Shown here: positions 21,963 to 35,125 of the stretch, piece after piece
Layout: each line of letters starts with the position of its first letter
Position numbering within the stretch: the first letter of the stretch is position 1
Assembly (NCBI GenBank): GCA_038503035.1
Contig: JAVSML010025185.1
Coordinates: 257,039 to 321,038 of the forward strand
Reading direction: 5' to 3'
Length of the DNA: 64,000 bases
From: Crocodylus rhombifer
Lineage: Eukaryota; Chordata; Crocodylia; Crocodylidae
Translations under genes and position numbers: made by a program
The notes under the pieces: model-generated
The model's input: the letters and a program-made list of their open reading frames with translations, nothing else
The model's database searches: none
Told to the model about the DNA's origin: nothing

Positions 21963-23049
21963 TTAGTATATCATGGAGGTCAGTGTGTAAGCTCCTTTCT
22001 CCATGGTGATGATTTAAAAGTGTGGTGCTCTGTAGTACATCTTTTACTTGAGCCCCTGTAACAAGCACACATGTGGTGTTTGCTCTTTCTGATGAAGTTG
22101 TAATCATGATCTTTCATTCTCTAATGGAATTTCACCTTCCTAGAACTGACAGGACTAGCTAACTTGACATGGTAAGGCAAGCTTGAAGATGTTCTTTTAG
22201 TATTATAGTGCACAAGAGATACAGACATGTATGCAGACCTTGGGAAGGGACCCAAAACATGTCCTTGGGGAAAGAGAGGAGGAAAGGAACCCAATTAAAC
22301 GAGTCAAGAAAAAGTCAATGAATAAGCAGTAAACTGCTTATAACTGTTCCTTTGCTTTCTAATAACAGATTAGAGCCTAATTTGATGCTTCTCTTTTAGA
22401 ACAATCCCAGTTCAACTTCTATAGCATATCCTTTAACTTCTAATGCATTTTTAAATAGGATTTTCTCTCTCCTGCTACAGCTGTTTCATATATCCTTATA
22501 CTCTGTCACAGTTTGAGACCTTTGGTATCCTTCATTAGGGAACTGATCAGCCAACTGCTGAACACCTTCTACTCCTGCTGATTTTAGTTTGAGTTCAACA
22601 TGTTCTGCAGAAAAAGCATTTTCAGTGTGCAATAATTCATAAACTGTAACTGCATATGAAAGTTAGTTTAAAATGAGACAAACTGAAACAGTCTTTGATT
22701 TCACATGCAGTTCTACTATAAACAGCAAGTTGTAAGATTTTCCTACATTTGCTTTTGATGTTGACTGATTATTTTCTAAGACTTAAAATAAAATTTAAAA
22801 AGAAACGTAAGAGGCACCACTAAAGAGGAATTTCATATACTGTAAGGTATTGTTTGGCTGTGTCCTTGTTTTATTAATTAAGCAAGCTAGCATTTTGTTA
22901 GTAGACAGATTCTTAGGGTCAGAATCCATTTGCAGTTGCACCTGAGGACAGAGATAGGTCTACAGTGCCTTGTTGAAACATCTTTACCGAGTTATGACTT
23001 CACACTCTCTATTTGCTAGTCATGAGAACAAAGAGAGTTGCAAGTCACT
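21963..23049. other. No recognisable feature
   Basis: Unique AT-rich sequence with no coding signal or repeat end recognised. Confidence 0.4.
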
Positions 23050-23170
23050 GGGCGTGTCTACATGTGAGCTTTAATGCACAGTAGACTAATTCTACTCTGC
23101 ATTAGAGTGTCACAGCAAAAGCTGTAATACACTAATGCAGAGTAGAATTCGTCTACTGCATTAAGCATCA
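23050..23170. mobile_element. MITE of the GGGTGCRTCTACAC family, right end lost
   Basis: The left end is GGGCGTGTCTACATGTGAGC. It is followed by a foldback whose arms are 23071-23105 and 23132-23164, opening TTAATGCACAGTAGAC and closing GTCTACTGCATTAA, with a few mismatches. The expected mirrored terminal sequence after the second arm is missing; the text passes into CATCACACCACCCC. The element is non-coding. Confidence 0.65.
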
Positions 23171-25095
23171 CACCACCCCAGCTTCATTGGCTACCAATAC
23201 AAACAATAAAACACTTTTCACCAGTGTCCTAAGACAAAGGTTTCAAAAAGTGATGCCCACCCAGCTATTCAGGTTCTTTCTTAGATTTCTCCATTTTTCC
23301 CTACATTCATCGTAAAGGTCAACCTTCGACTTCAGCTAAATTGAATGTTTTTTCCACTGCTATTAGCAACATCATTTTTCCAGACATTGTCAATGGGTGC
23401 AAGATGATGTTCCATATATTTGTATTCCTTTACAATATCATGTTTCCAAGGTAACTGCACCCAAGAGATCCACTAATAGCTAAAAGTGGAAAATAATATA
23501 ACTTCCATTTTAAAATTACTTTCTTGGAGGGGTACAGGAGTTCCATTCCGACAAAGTTTTTCTTTTATAACCTTGTTGCACTCTCTAACAAAGTCAGGGA
23601 ACTCAGAATTTAATGTTCGGGCATTATATGTAGTCTCCTTGGCAACAGATAGAAATGACATATATTATAGTGGTGTATTATATTACAGTGCTGTTAGCTT
23701 AAACAAAGGACACTGGATAAGACTTTCAATTGTTTTTGGGGGTGGTCAAATTCCTACCCATAGCAATGAGATTTTTGCCCAGTAGTCAAACAAATTTCTA
23801 CTGAAAATGTTAACATTTGTGAATGATTTGTTATTTTTTTCAGAAATCAGGATTAACTTTCTTCTGGAAAAATGTTAACATTTTGGTAAGAATTCATGAA
23901 AACTAAACTAGTTCAGATGAAACCCAAGTAGTTTGATTCAAAAGTCAAACTACAGTACCTAATGGTATTTGGAGTTTGAGAGCCTTATTCATCTGTTCTC
24001 TGTGGGCTGAGATCCCTGGCTATATTACATCCCCCGTGATCTATTTGTAGAAAGTGCAATTCCATGTTGCCCTTTAAGTGCAACTTGTTGCAAATTCTTC
24101 CTTTTTGATAAGGTAATATGCGATAACACTTTTTAGACATTTGGGACCTATGCAATGATATAGATCAGCATCACATTATACAAATTGATAAGATTTCTTA
24201 CTGGAATATCATCTGAGACTCACTGTAGTATTGCTTATGAACAGGTGCTGTTTCCTAAGGATAAGATGTATGCATATATGCAACAATTTATGCATACATG
24301 TGAGGCCACAATCTTTGGAAAAAAAAGATAGAATCACTATCACCAGCGAAGAAACTTCTTACATAAGAGTTATGTATTGCTTGGATTATCTAAAACTGGA
24401 CTGGAATAAATACTGGAATATATATTATAGGGATTTATTAAGGATTGACAAGTACAGACGACATAATTACATATGTGTTTTGTCTGATTCTCTAATATAT
24501 TTTATAAGCAATGTGATGCAAAGGCTATACAGAATGTATAACTAATATGAAATTAAGAACTTCATATTTTTAGTTTCCATTTATTCCTACATATTCTGCT
24601 TGACATTTATTTGAAAACCAATAAATAGAAGTAGGGATTTATCAGTCTTGGAATGTTTGGTTTCTATAGGTATATACAATTTAAGTAGGCATGTACAAAG
24701 ACATATAACCCCACATTATTTAAGTAAATATCTAAAGGCTGAGAAAACACTACTTTTAATTCCTTTTATACCTCTTCACTCTGCTCCACATAGTTATTTA
24801 CTATGTTTGTCTCAAGCATAACTTTTCTGCTGTGATCTTTATGACAAATATGAGCATCTGCCAAGAACCTCGCCACATGAGGCACTTTGAGAGTACTCTA
24901 TAGTTCATTGTATCATAAAACAGGAAAACAAGTGACTTTTTTGGCACCTGTGCTTGGACATATAACTTATAGCATAATTCAAAATTATGCTGACTGGCTC
25001 AGCATTTTTTAAATAAATCCAGTGCAACAGGTCTGTCATTTAAATGTAGAAATATGCTGCTGATTCTGAGTCACTGTAAGCAGATTTTTTTTTAA
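23171..25095. other. Unique AT-rich DNA, no gene seen
   Basis: No gene or mobile element recognised. Open frames at 23486-23785 (plus) and 24231-24545 (plus) are rich in codons from AT-rich sequence and carry no motif that I know. Confidence 0.45.
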
Positions 25096-28005
25096 CAGAG
25101 ATTCATAGATGGTAGGGTCAGAAGAGACCTCACCAGATCACCGAGTCCGACCCCCTGCCTAGGCAGGAAAGAGTGCTAGAGTCAGAAGACCCCAGCCAGA
25201 TGCCTATCTAGCCTTCTCTTAAAGGTAGGGGAAAGCACCACCTCCCTTGGAAGCCCAATCCAAATTTTGGCCACCCTTACTGTGAAGAATTTTTTCCTGA
25301 TATTTAGCCTAAATCTGCTGTCTGTCAGTTTGCGACCATTGTTCTTTGTTACCCCAAGAGGAGCCCTGGTGAACAGAGCATCTCCAATCCCTTGCTGCGT
25401 TACTCTAATGAATTTGTAGGTGGCCACAAGGTCACTTCTCAGCCATCTCTTGCAGAGGCTGAAGAGGTCCAGGTCCCTCAGTCTCTCCTCATAGGGCTTG
25501 TCCTGTAAGCCCCTAACCATACAAGTGGCCCTCCTCTGGACCCTCTCAAGTCTATCAACATCCTTCTTGAAGTACCAGAACTGGACACAGTACTCCAACT
25601 GCAGTCTGACCAATGCCACATAGAGGGGAAGTATCACCTCCTTGGTTCTATTTGTCATGCATCTGCTGATGCATGATAAAGCTCAATTAGCTTTCCTGAT
25701 AAATTCATCACACTGAGGACTCATGTTTATCTTGGAGTCCACTATGACTCTGAGATCCCTTTCCGTTTCTGTGCTGCTGAAAGGGTCACTTCCTAGCCAG
25801 TAGATGTGCTGGATATTTTTGCACCCCAGATGCAGCACTCTGTACTTCTTGTTGTACTGCATCCTATTGTATACTGCCCAATTCTCTAACCTGTCCATCT
25901 GCCTGCAATCATTCCCTACCCTCCGGAGTGTGCACTTCACCCCACAATTTAGTATTGTCCACAAACTTGGACAGAGTATACTTCACACCCACATCCAAGT
26001 CACTGATGAATATATTAAAGAGTACAGGTCCAAGGACTGAACCCTGCAGGACCCCACCACCCACATCCTTCCAGGTCGATACAAACTCATCTACTACCAG
26101 TCTCTGGGTACAACTGCCAAGCCAATTTGCCACCCACTGGACCATGTAAACATCTGTGTCACAGCCTCTTAATTTAGTTATGAGAATAGGATGAGATACT
26201 GTATCGAAGTCCTTGTAAAGTCTAAGAAAACAACATCCTCCTCTACTCCTGTATTTAAGCATTTTGTGACCCTGTCATGAAACGAAAGCAGATTGGTCAG
26301 GTATCATCTACCTGTTATGAATCCATGCTGGTTTCCCTGCTGCACTATTTTTCCTGCTGGACTCCCACAAATATGATCCTTCATAATCTTTTCAAAGACC
26401 TTTCCAAGGATGGAGGTGACACTGATTGGCCTATAATTACTCGGATCCTCCTTCCTCGTCGTCTTGAAAATAGGGACCACCTTGGCCCTTTTCCAGTCCT
26501 CTGGGACCTGACCCAAGCACCATGAGTGCTCAGACAGCCATGCCAGTGGTTCTGCTATGACACCGGCCAATTTCTTCAGTACTCTCAGATGCAGCCCATC
26601 CGGGTGTGCTGACTTGAACACATCCAGTCTATCCAAGTGACTCTGCACCAAGTCAGCTTCAACAGGTGGTAGGCTGGTGTCCCTCTGATGCCCATCTAAG
26701 AACCCATTAGAAGACTTACCTTGAGACTTGTTCAGGAACACTGAGGCAAAAAACTCACTAGATAGCTCAGCCTTGTCCCCCCTCTCTGTCACTAATTGCT
26801 CCTTCTTGTTCAGTAGGGGTCCTAGGCTGCCCTGCACCTTCCTTTTACTCCCTACATACCTAAAAAAGACTTTTTGTTGTCTTTAATTTGTGTTGCCAGC
26901 CTCAGCTCTATAGTTGCTTTGGTTTTCTAACCGCCTCCTTGCAAGTGCAGGCCAAGTAAGTATATTCCTCCTTGGTAGCTTTCCCCTGCTTCTGCCGCCT
27001 ACATGCCTTCTTTTTTGCCCTTAGGCTCCCCTGGATTTGCCTGTTTAGCCCAGGAAGTGTTTTGGCTCCTTTCCCCCTTTCCCTCATACTGGGATAGTAT
27101 TGCTCTGTGCCCAAAGGATCGATTCCTTTAGAAACGACCACCCTTCCTGGACTCCCATCTCACCAATACTCTTATCTTGCAATGCATCAATGACTCCTAA
27201 GCACACTGAAGTTAGCCTTCCTAAAGTAAAGCACTTCCAGCCTACTAGTTACCTTACCCACCCTACACCATATGGTGAATTCGATTGATTGATGGTCACT
27301 GTCCCCAAGGTGACCACGAATCTGAAGCTCTCCTACCAGGTCCTCCCCGTAGCTGATGCCAAGTCCAGTATGGCATTCCCCCTAGTGGGACCGTATACCT
27401 TCTGCATTAGGTGAAAGTCCTGCACACAGGTTAAGAACTACATGAATGGTTGGATTTGGCTGACTGCTCCTCCCAGCAGATGTCAGGGTAGTTTAGGTCC
27501 CCCATGACAACCACATCCCTAGACTGTAGAGCCTCTGAGAGCTGTCTCAAAAATTCCAATTCTAGCTCTTCCGCTTGACGTGGTGGTCTGTATCAGACCC
27601 CCCCCACCAAGTCCCTTTCCCCGTGACCTCTATGTATCCTAACCCACAATGACTCAATTTTCTCTTCCTCTGCTCCCATTTGGATTACGGTAGATGTATA
27701 ATGCTCATTTACATAAAGAGCAACCCCACCTCCTTTCCTCCCTACCCTTTCCCCTCTGTACAACCTGTATCCCTCAATGTGTACTGCCCAGTCATGGGTA
27801 GGGTCCCACTAGGTTTCTATTAGCCCCGCTAAATCGAAGTTATTATCTGCAAGTAGAAGTGCAAGTTCTTCCTGCTTGTTCCCCATGCTCTTAGTATTAA
27901 TATAGAGGTACCTGAGCCCTCTGAATGGTGCTTTGGTGCCCCCCGCTCCCCCGTTCTGATGCCCAAAGGGCCCCTTGGTACTCACCTTTACAGATATTCT
28001 CTTGA
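25096..28005 (-). mobile_element. CR1 LINE, about 2.9 kb, antisense, nearly full ORF2
   Basis: The 3' end lies at 25102 (TTCATAGATGGTAGGGTCAG on plus). Going up in coordinate, the minus strand gives the CR1 3' tail, the ORF2 C-terminus, the RT and the endonuclease, reaching the ORF2 start near 27930 (RYLYINTKSMGNKQEELA-like). The upper boundary, about 28005, is judged from loss of CR1-like text. No ORF1 is included. It is therefore a 5'-truncated copy with one of the two most complete ORF2 regions in the window. Confidence 0.85.
25182..27960 (-). pseudogene. CR1 ORF2 remnant (endonuclease and reverse transcriptase)
   Basis: In ORF2 order on the minus strand: the endonuclease lies at about 27290-27960, with the VVVMGDLNYPDIC catalytic motif near 27482-27515. 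A linker is at 26908-27141. RT fingers and palm are at 26304-26837 (LDVFKSAHPDGLHLRVL, VPEDWKRAKVVPIFK, DPSNYRPISVTSILGKVFEK). [20 protein letters not shown] is at about 26000-26060, the catalytic box at 25954-25965, and the C-terminus at 25182-25658 (RVQRRATCMVRG, FRLNIRKKFFTVRVAK, RRLDRHLAGVF). The RT box FADD is changed to FVDN, so the second catalytic aspartate is lost. Several frame changes and stops separate the blocks. Confidence 0.85.
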
Positions 28006-28835
28006 CAGCTTAAAAAGGAATTATAGCTATGCCAGACAGAAAATAATGTATTATTAAGCATTTGCTACAAAAGAAGTTAAAACACAGGTTGGTTTTGACT
28101 CATAAAGACTGCTCTCAGTAGGCTAGCTTTTACTACCTTTGTTCTGATTTCCTGGAGGATGACTAATATTTATGACCCAGGCCCTTGTTGGAATATGTGA
28201 TAAAAATAGTACAACAAAGTTTGAAGAAAATGATATGTTATTATATTTTATATTATGATTTCTTACACCTTGTAAAATTTTAGAAGCTTCATAAATATAA
28301 TATATTTAGTCAGGCATAACATATAGAAGAGGAAGTTATATCTGTGGACAAACTTTGAGGTTATATAGACACATTCCAGATTTTTTATGATATTGTAATA
28401 TTTGAAAAAGTAATGTAATATGACTATGATGTCAGAACCCTGAATGTATATGCATTGTAGCCATAACTACTTATTTAGTTTACACACACAATGTTATTAG
28501 TTACATTAACATCAAATGTTAACAGTAAAAGCCAAGCTATATAAATAAACAATAATAATAGTTAAACAATATAAGAATTAAAAAATGTACTGAGTTATTG
28601 TTATACTGAGTGACTAAGTTAATAATAATTTATCCCTAAGATGTGAAGTATGAGGTTGAAATAAAAAGAAAAACAGAAAGTTTCCATTGATTTAAAAATA
28701 ATTTACGGTTCTTGGCATGTTTCAAAAGAAATCTTGATGTTTTGTGTTGTTAATGATAATAAGGGCATTAATGTTTAGACAAAGAAGAGGCTTTCAAAAT
28801 ACTATAGATAAGCAGATAAAATATTTTTAAAGGGG
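28006..28835. other. Very AT-rich unique DNA
   Basis: Strongly AT-rich (runs such as AATAATAATA at 28550-28560), with no coding or transposon signal recognised. Confidence 0.45.
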
Positions 28836-29252
28836 GCAGGAGACAGTAGGATTGAAGATGGGGACTGATATGTCTACGGAGTGGGGTGGGTTCATAGGTC
28901 TGTGGAGGATGAGGGGATTGTGTGGTTGAGGGAGAATTGAAGGGACTAAAAATAACTCAGTTAGGGTTGGGGTGGGTTGGAATAGCACAGCCCTGTGGCT
29001 GGAGTGTGTGGCTGGGCTTTCCTAGCCTTAGGGCTGCAATATGAACCTGCTTAGGCATTTGGGAGCTCAAGTTAACCCTTTCCTATATCAGGTTAACCCA
29101 GTTTTCAGTAATGCCAATACTCAAGTGAACTAACTTAAACCAAGGACACCATTTTTTGGTGTGATTTAAGCCCTTTGAATGCCTGTACAACTAAGCATTT
29201 AGATAAACCTAACTGAGGATAAGTTGATCTAAACGTAATGCTGTATGCACCC
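28836..29252. mobile_element. Left-truncated non-autonomous DNA element, GGGTGC-type end
   Basis: A G-rich core (28836-29000) is followed by text with GTTAACCCAGTTTTCAG, CTAACTTAAACCA and GTTGATCTAAACGTAATGC. It ends at 29252 in a terminus that reads GGGTGCATACAGCATTACG on the minus strand. No matching left terminus was found. The G-rich core resembles 15990-16660. Confidence 0.4.
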
Positions 29253-29689
29253 AATGAAGTTTATCTGCTGTTGTGCTTGCCATTCATTTAGCTCCATCTC
29301 TAGTTTCTCATATTTTTATTTGTTCAGGATGAATCTAATAATTATTAGTAACCTGCAAGTGCTATTACTTCCCAGTTGACCTCTATTCCTAGTAAATGCA
29401 TTTAAAAACATTGGTTCTAGCGGGACTATACAAATATTTATAGTCTTGGAAATGGAGATGTAGTCAACAGTCTCTCACACTCCAGCAACCTCTAGTTTTT
29501 GGAACACCCTCTTGGAGCTGTGGGCAGCTAACCTAAATTAGAGCAGGGCCCTCTAATTTATTTCAGAGATGGGATCAGTGCCAGAATGGGGAAGTGGGAA
29601 GGTTGTTCGAATCTTTTTTATATCCATTTCCCTAAAATATTATGCAATATGAACTTTCATTTCCACCTAGGAGAACTTTTACAATCTTC
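29253..29689. other. No recognisable feature
   Basis: No coding or repeat signal that I could delimit. Confidence 0.35.
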
Positions 29690-29850
29690 TATGCCTCATA
29701 AAAGGTGTTTGTGCCCAAAAGCTTGCAATTAAAGACTTTTTTTGTGAAAATCTAGTTGGTCTAATAAAAGACATCACCTCTATCACAAGTTCTGATTCCT
29801 TTTGCCTCTAGACAAATACGGCTACAACCTGGATACCTCAATACACTTTA
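29690..29850. repeat. Dispersed sauropsid repeat with AAAGCTTGCAATTAAAGACT core
   Basis: Ordered blocks are TGTGCCCAAAAGCTTGCAAT, AGTTGGTCTAATAAAAGACA with TCACCTC, and CTAGACAAATACGGCTACAA with CCTGGATAC. I recognise this order as a common repeat of turtle and crocodilian DNA but cannot name the family. The TTGGTCTAATAAAAGA piece is shared with the foldback repeat at 41755-41857. Confidence 0.55.
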
Positions 29851-32736
29851 ATTTTCTGACTAGTATGAGACAATTTGCCTATCACTTAGGTACACTACCC
29901 TATATTTCTATAGCAAGAAAATCCTCTTATGGTATTTAGAATCTGTTTCCACTACAATTGGGTTTTGATGGACAGGTAAAGTAAAGTCTCTTCTAATGCC
30001 AGTAAAAGCAGTTATATTAGAAAGCAGGTTAGTGCTCCTTGTTGTAATGGAATTGTCAATTAACTAAACCATCCATCTAGGTATCAGGGCCAACAGTGAT
30101 CTTACTGCTCATGACAGTGTGTATAAATGTTTGGTTTTAATTAGACACAACCATCCCTGATTACTTGATATTAAACACTGAAGCAATCACTGAGATACAT
30201 TTTCTGTGTTTACCTTGAAGTTGGCCAAATACATGGACACGTTACATGCATAGAAGAAAGAAAATTCAGCTAATCCAGCACAGGAAAAACAATTTAATTA
30301 CAAAAACCTGAAAATTACAGAATTTTGGAGATGCTTCCCATGTTGCATACCATCAGCACTCTGTCATATCTTGTCTATTCTTCACCAAACAAATGAACAC
30401 TCAGAATTCAGAAATTCTGGCATTTAGAAAGTAAAACTAGTCTTTGGAACCAGCTATTCTGTAAAATTAAAGTATTGTATGCTATACTGTTTATGTAATG
30501 CACATGGAATATTGCCAGAAAAGATAATTGATTTACTTTATGATTAAAGGAAGGTCACATGACTCACGAATGGTCATTTTACTATACAGCTCAAGATTAT
30601 GGGTTGTTGTTGATAAGTGAAGTATAAAGTGTCCTGATTTTACCCTTACAACATATACCTGTTGTATAGTATACTACTCCCAGACCAATAGATCAATGGG
30701 AAATTGCCTGGGAACTTCATGAATTCCTTTGGAGCTGACTACTGTTCAGTAAGTCATCTCTGTACATCTATATCTCACTCTAGGCATTATGCTGTCCTTG
30801 ATCCACACATGAAATTACCAGTAAAGTCAGCAGGCAAGTAGCCTACAGATTAAAGGTGCAATCAAACCCTGTTTCCCATAGTCGGAATTTTTTAGCTGCC
30901 TACATTTTTTCATTTTCTTTTAAAATTATTGGCTTGAGATTTTAGGTTATTATTATAATTTGCTACAGGGCAGAGTTTATGAGTATTCCATTTTAGCACA
31001 TTGTGTACTGTGTTAGGATATAGTCAAGCTTCAACATTTATTCTCATTTATTTTAATCTAGTTTGCAGTACTTGTTGTACATTTATGTTGGGCTAAGATC
31101 CAGTTTCCCCTTTTTCAGGGCAGTGTGGAACTGTAACTTCAGGTCTGGGAAATGAATAATGGGTGCAACATGTTTTACACTTCCCATTGGGAGCAGAATT
31201 TTTATGAGAATTTTTGAGAAATGGGTAGTGCAGGTCAAATATGGGTACAGAGTAGAAGCACAAGCACTGTCTTAGAACAGAACTCATTTGGAGATATTAG
31301 CTCCCTGCTTATACCACATGACAGGGTAACATACTGTATGTCCTGGTGCTCAATAAAATAAAGTATTTTTATAAAGTAATAATTCTAATAACATTATAAG
31401 TCTTGCAAAGGGTAGCTGGATTCTTTGAACATATTGTTGGGAGCCTAGAACATGAATCCATTCATGTAATATGCCCACTTTGCATATTGCTTGTAACATA
31501 TAATTCTGGAGCAGTAGCAGCTACCGCAGACATCAAGTGATATTTTTTGAAGTGGTGTATAGAGGGTTTTAGAGAGTTTTTTAGCTACACAATTACCATC
31601 TTTCTAAAAAGCATTCAAGCCTGGGGTTTATCCTTAATTTTCAATGAGTGCTGATATGTCATGAATTTCAAAATAATCATTCTGGCATAAATATCTGGAA
31701 ATAATTATGCAACAAATTAAATGCCTTTTTCTGTTTGTTAGTCATTTGTTATACTTATGAATAGAGTCATTGTTTGTAAAAATTCACTGTCTAGTTACCA
31801 AAGAAATGTCAGTATAGGTTCATTCTTATTTGTTTTTTGCTTTCTGTAATGTATAAGTAGTCAGTTAAGAATCACTTATTATTTCTGGTCCATAACCAAC
31901 TCATTGAATTTTTTTGAACTGAAGAATGACAAATGACAAACAGTATACAACACGGTTTAAGTATGCATATTTAGATGACTGAAGATTCCTGCTAAATTCT
32001 TAACATTTTTTTGATTCACAGAATAAGATTTACTCTTGTACCAGCTCATGAATAATGAATTATATGCTAGCATGGTGAGTAGCAGCAGAAAAAACTCAGT
32101 GTTTTTATGTACTATTTATGTACATAAGTCATTTTATGTACTATTTAGCTGACTCTAGTTGCCACCTTGCACTCTTAAGAAGTATAACATAGAACAGAGG
32201 ATTCAAGAACTATTATTTTGATCATATATTTGAAGAATCCTTGAACAGTATAAATTAGAATCCCAATTTGATTTGGGATTCCAAAAAATTAGGCTCAGGA
32301 AGAAGCAAAAGTTATACATAGGAAACAAAAAATTAGCCCTAATGGCACAAATCCAAAGGTGCCAAACATTAGATTTTTTCTTAATGTCATTCAGGAATAT
32401 TAGGTATAATCAAAACAAATGTTCACTTGGTTTTAATTAAATTAATCTGACATTCTAGTCATTATTCTTCACTGGGTTTTGCATACAGAGCATAGATTAT
32501 TCATTTTAACTTTAAATTATCTTTCCAAAGTACCACTTAGAAAAAATTGATATAAACCATATTCCAAAAGATTTTCATTCAAAATTAAATAAACGGTAAG
32601 TAAAACCTACTGATAATTTACACATAACGATCTCCTTGGGCATCATGGAAATGAGAAAGAATTATTGGTAATTTTAACTTTTCCCCAATAGGTGGCACTA
32701 AGCAATTTCAACATTTCTTACTAAATGAACCCATTC
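29851..32736. other. Unique AT-rich DNA, no gene seen
   Basis: About 2.9 kb with no recognised mobile-element end, RNA gene or coding domain. The stretch 31640-31900 lacks repeat character and could be conserved non-coding sequence, but nothing in the bases proves that. Confidence 0.45.
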
Positions 32737-32800
32737 TGGGCCAGATTCTCAGCTCAGTCAAGATAAGCTGATTTACTTTTGCTTAACAAACAGGCTACAT
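32737..32800. repeat. Old dispersed repeat (CCAGATTCTCAG type), third copy
   Basis: GGGCCAGATTCTCAGCTCAG opens the copy and AAGCTGATTTACTTTTG follows. This matches the first part of the copies at 9866 and 21876. The remainder is not recognisable. Confidence 0.45.
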
Positions 32801-33654
32801 ATGACACAGCATGTAATTTAATCTGGAAAGAGAGTGGTTTGAAAAGGGCATTGATTCCAGAGTTGTAAAAAGGGGTCTGAGTGAGAGACTAGGTAGCTAG
32901 AGAGGAATCGAGAAAAGGAAATTGAAATCAAGCAGGAATGTTAATAATACCACAAGATCTGTGGAGTCCTATAAGGTTTAGAAAGTACTTTTTAGGACCT
33001 GTTAAATCTGCTTATACAAAAGGAAAGGGAGCAATGTGTGTTTGTTAACCTGTTAGCTAAGCATATTACTGTGGAGAAGTGTGAAGCAAGAATAAATGAA
33101 ACTTGTTTGAGTTATTCCTCCAGCTCCCACTGAGAAAAGAACAGTCACTGAGGTAATACAGAGCATGGTAAAGATGGTTTACAACAAAATATTGCAGTTA
33201 CAGATCATGCCATTATAGTTTAAAATGTAAGCCTTAATGTCTATACTTGAAAATGCCACACTAGATGCTCTGTGCTGGCTGGTAAAATACGAGCTGCCTT
33301 TTTTCAAATAAAACAGATTCTTTTCACTCATTTATAGTACATTGCTCTAGCCTCACACAGGTTAATTATAACTTTTAAGGGCAGAAAGAAAACAATTTTT
33401 TAAAATTGCAATCAGTTTGCCTACCTGGCATCCATTCTATTTGTAGGATGGAAAACTGGTTTACTACTTAAGAAACTAATGCAACAATCACTGAAGTCAA
33501 AAGGGGGACTAATAGGGGGCACTGGATTGAGTTTTTTATGACTTTTGATGCACTCAAGCTGCCTTCAAAGGCCAATAAATAAAATCAAGATTGGCTCCTT
33601 GGATACTTCCAAATTTGATATTGTGAAACCTAAAATAGACTTCTAACCCCAGTA
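32801..33654. other. No recognisable feature
   Basis: Unique AT-rich sequence with no coding or repeat feature recognised. Confidence 0.4.
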
Positions 33655-34726
33655 AGATAATTCATAGAAATGGAGTTAGTCACTTAACTCCCTGTACAGT
33701 CAATGGGGACAGCTAGGCACCTTCAAACAATTTTTCAGAGTCCCTGACACTGAACAGGGAAACCTACCAAGAGGTAGCCAATGTGAAACAATAAACACAG
33801 GAGTGCCTGAATTCTCTTTCCTCCCTATAGCTTAGGCACCAGCATGCACCTAGGATTCAGAGCAACTCTTCCTCTTGAGACAAAGCTGGTGCCCATCAGT
33901 TTATAATACCCAAGTGTTCCCCTGGGTTCTAGGCCCTCTTCAGCTAGGGGATAGTTCAATCCACATCTCCTACTTTCCAAGGAAGTGCCTTACTCACTAG
34001 CTGACACTGACAAAGTGGAAAACAATGTTCATCCATCCCTGTTGAAGGTGGGCCACTATGGAGAAGAGATTTCAAGGACAGTAAGCAAGGGGAATCCTGT
34101 TTCAGTAGCCCAGTAATTAGCACATTCCCCCAGCAGGTATTGAGAGCATCTGGGTTACAGTCCTTACAATAAAAAGGATAAATATCTTGGGAACAGGGAC
34201 AAGAACTCAGTCCCCTTCTCTTCCTCTCAGCTGAGTGTACTAACCATAAGAGTACAGAATCAGGTTCCATGCTCTCTGCTTTTCTTCTGGCCCCATGAAT
34301 GTTGTATTTCTTACTGCACAATCATCTAGCCTTAGCAGAAGGGTTGGAGGGCATCTCTTGTTAGATTGGTCTATATTATAGCAGTTAGGACACACCAACT
34401 CGAGCTGAGGAGAAATTATGCTTTCTAATTCCTGGGTGATGGCTCTAATCAGTACAGTACGATATAAAAGAATGAAGGGATGGAGACAGCATTACAGCAC
34501 AGTCATGTGAGTCTTTTCATGAACATGTCTGTGCCTTATGTGCTTTTTACTGAACTCAGTTGCATCGATCTGTGTCATGCCTGGTCTGAGCCTACCTACT
34601 TAATCAAAGAGCTAAGCAGAATTAATGTGCCCTCTTACCTTCATTCTGGATTGCAGCGGAGTTTCAATAGGCACCTAACTGGTCAGACTGGTGTGCCTAA
34701 GAAGCTTAAGTTTAGTTACCTAGGCT
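33655..34726. repeat. Large composite dispersed repeat with tRNA-like inverted pair
   Basis: The block opens with GGAGTTAGTCACTTAACTCC near 33672-33692, itself a small foldback. It continues with CAGTCAATGGGGACAGCTAGG and with repeated AGGCACC and GCACCTA pieces. A tRNA-like pair lies at 34098-34260. The block ends near GGCACCTAACTGGTCAGAC and GTGCCTAAG at 34670-34700. I take it as one old non-autonomous element of about 1 kb because the same style of text recurs in sauropsid genomes, but the family name and exact ends are not certain. The open frame at 33956-34321 on the minus strand is incidental. Confidence 0.5.
34098..34260. repeat. tRNA-like inverted pair within the composite repeat
   Basis: The plus half at 34100-34162 reads GTAGCCCAGTAATTAGCACA, with GGGTTACAGTCC about 45 bases on. 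These positions correspond to pol III box A and box B. On the minus strand, 34258-34200 reads ATGGTTAGTACACTCAGCTG and then TGAGTTCTTGTCCC, a second tRNA-like half facing the first. A second copy of the pair is at 54889-55012. It is not a functional tRNA gene: no acceptor stem or intact TGGTTCRANNCC box is present. Confidence 0.45.
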
Positions 34727-34727
34727 A

Positions 34728-35125
34728 GGGACAGATATTCAAAAAGCCTGACCCTGAATTGATTCCATCTTTGCAAGTTAGTCTAACCTGGATAGGCTGA
34801 ATCACTTTGTAACTGTAAAGACATCCCAGAAATGTAAAGGCACATGCCTGAAGTGGCTCAGGCTAGAAGCTGGGGGGTGCTAGAGCAGCCCTCCCTTCCC
34901 TTGAACAGTGCTAAGCTGTGGTGGGGTGTGGCCAGGTCCTGACAGGGTGCTTTGATTAGGGAGGGGTTCCCTCCGCCTATGACCAGCCCAGTAGGTAATT
35001 GATAGAAGTGATAACATGCTGGAGGCTGGAGGAGGAGGTGGTGGTGGCAGTGGAGGGAGTCTTTACATGGCCGGTCCCAAAGAGTGAGTAGGGGGTGAAG
35101 GAAGTCCATGTAAACACTCCCTGAA
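34728..35125. mobile_element. Non-autonomous DNA element, family copy 1 (mate at 48590)
   Basis: It starts GCTAGGGACAGATATTCAAA and continues TGATTCCATCTTTGCAAGTT and AGTCTAACCTGGATAGGCTG. This matches block by block the text at 48594-48670. Both then contain GGCTCAGGC(T/C)AGAAGCTGGG and a GC-rich core. The right end, near CATGTAAACACTCCCTG (35110-35126), may be the mirrored terminus, which reads CAGGGAGTGTTTACATG reversed. No target duplication was found. Probably hAT-like; non-coding. Confidence 0.55.

Noticed and set aside
34098..34162. Functional tRNA gene
   Set aside because: Only box-like pieces are present, without acceptor and anticodon stems.
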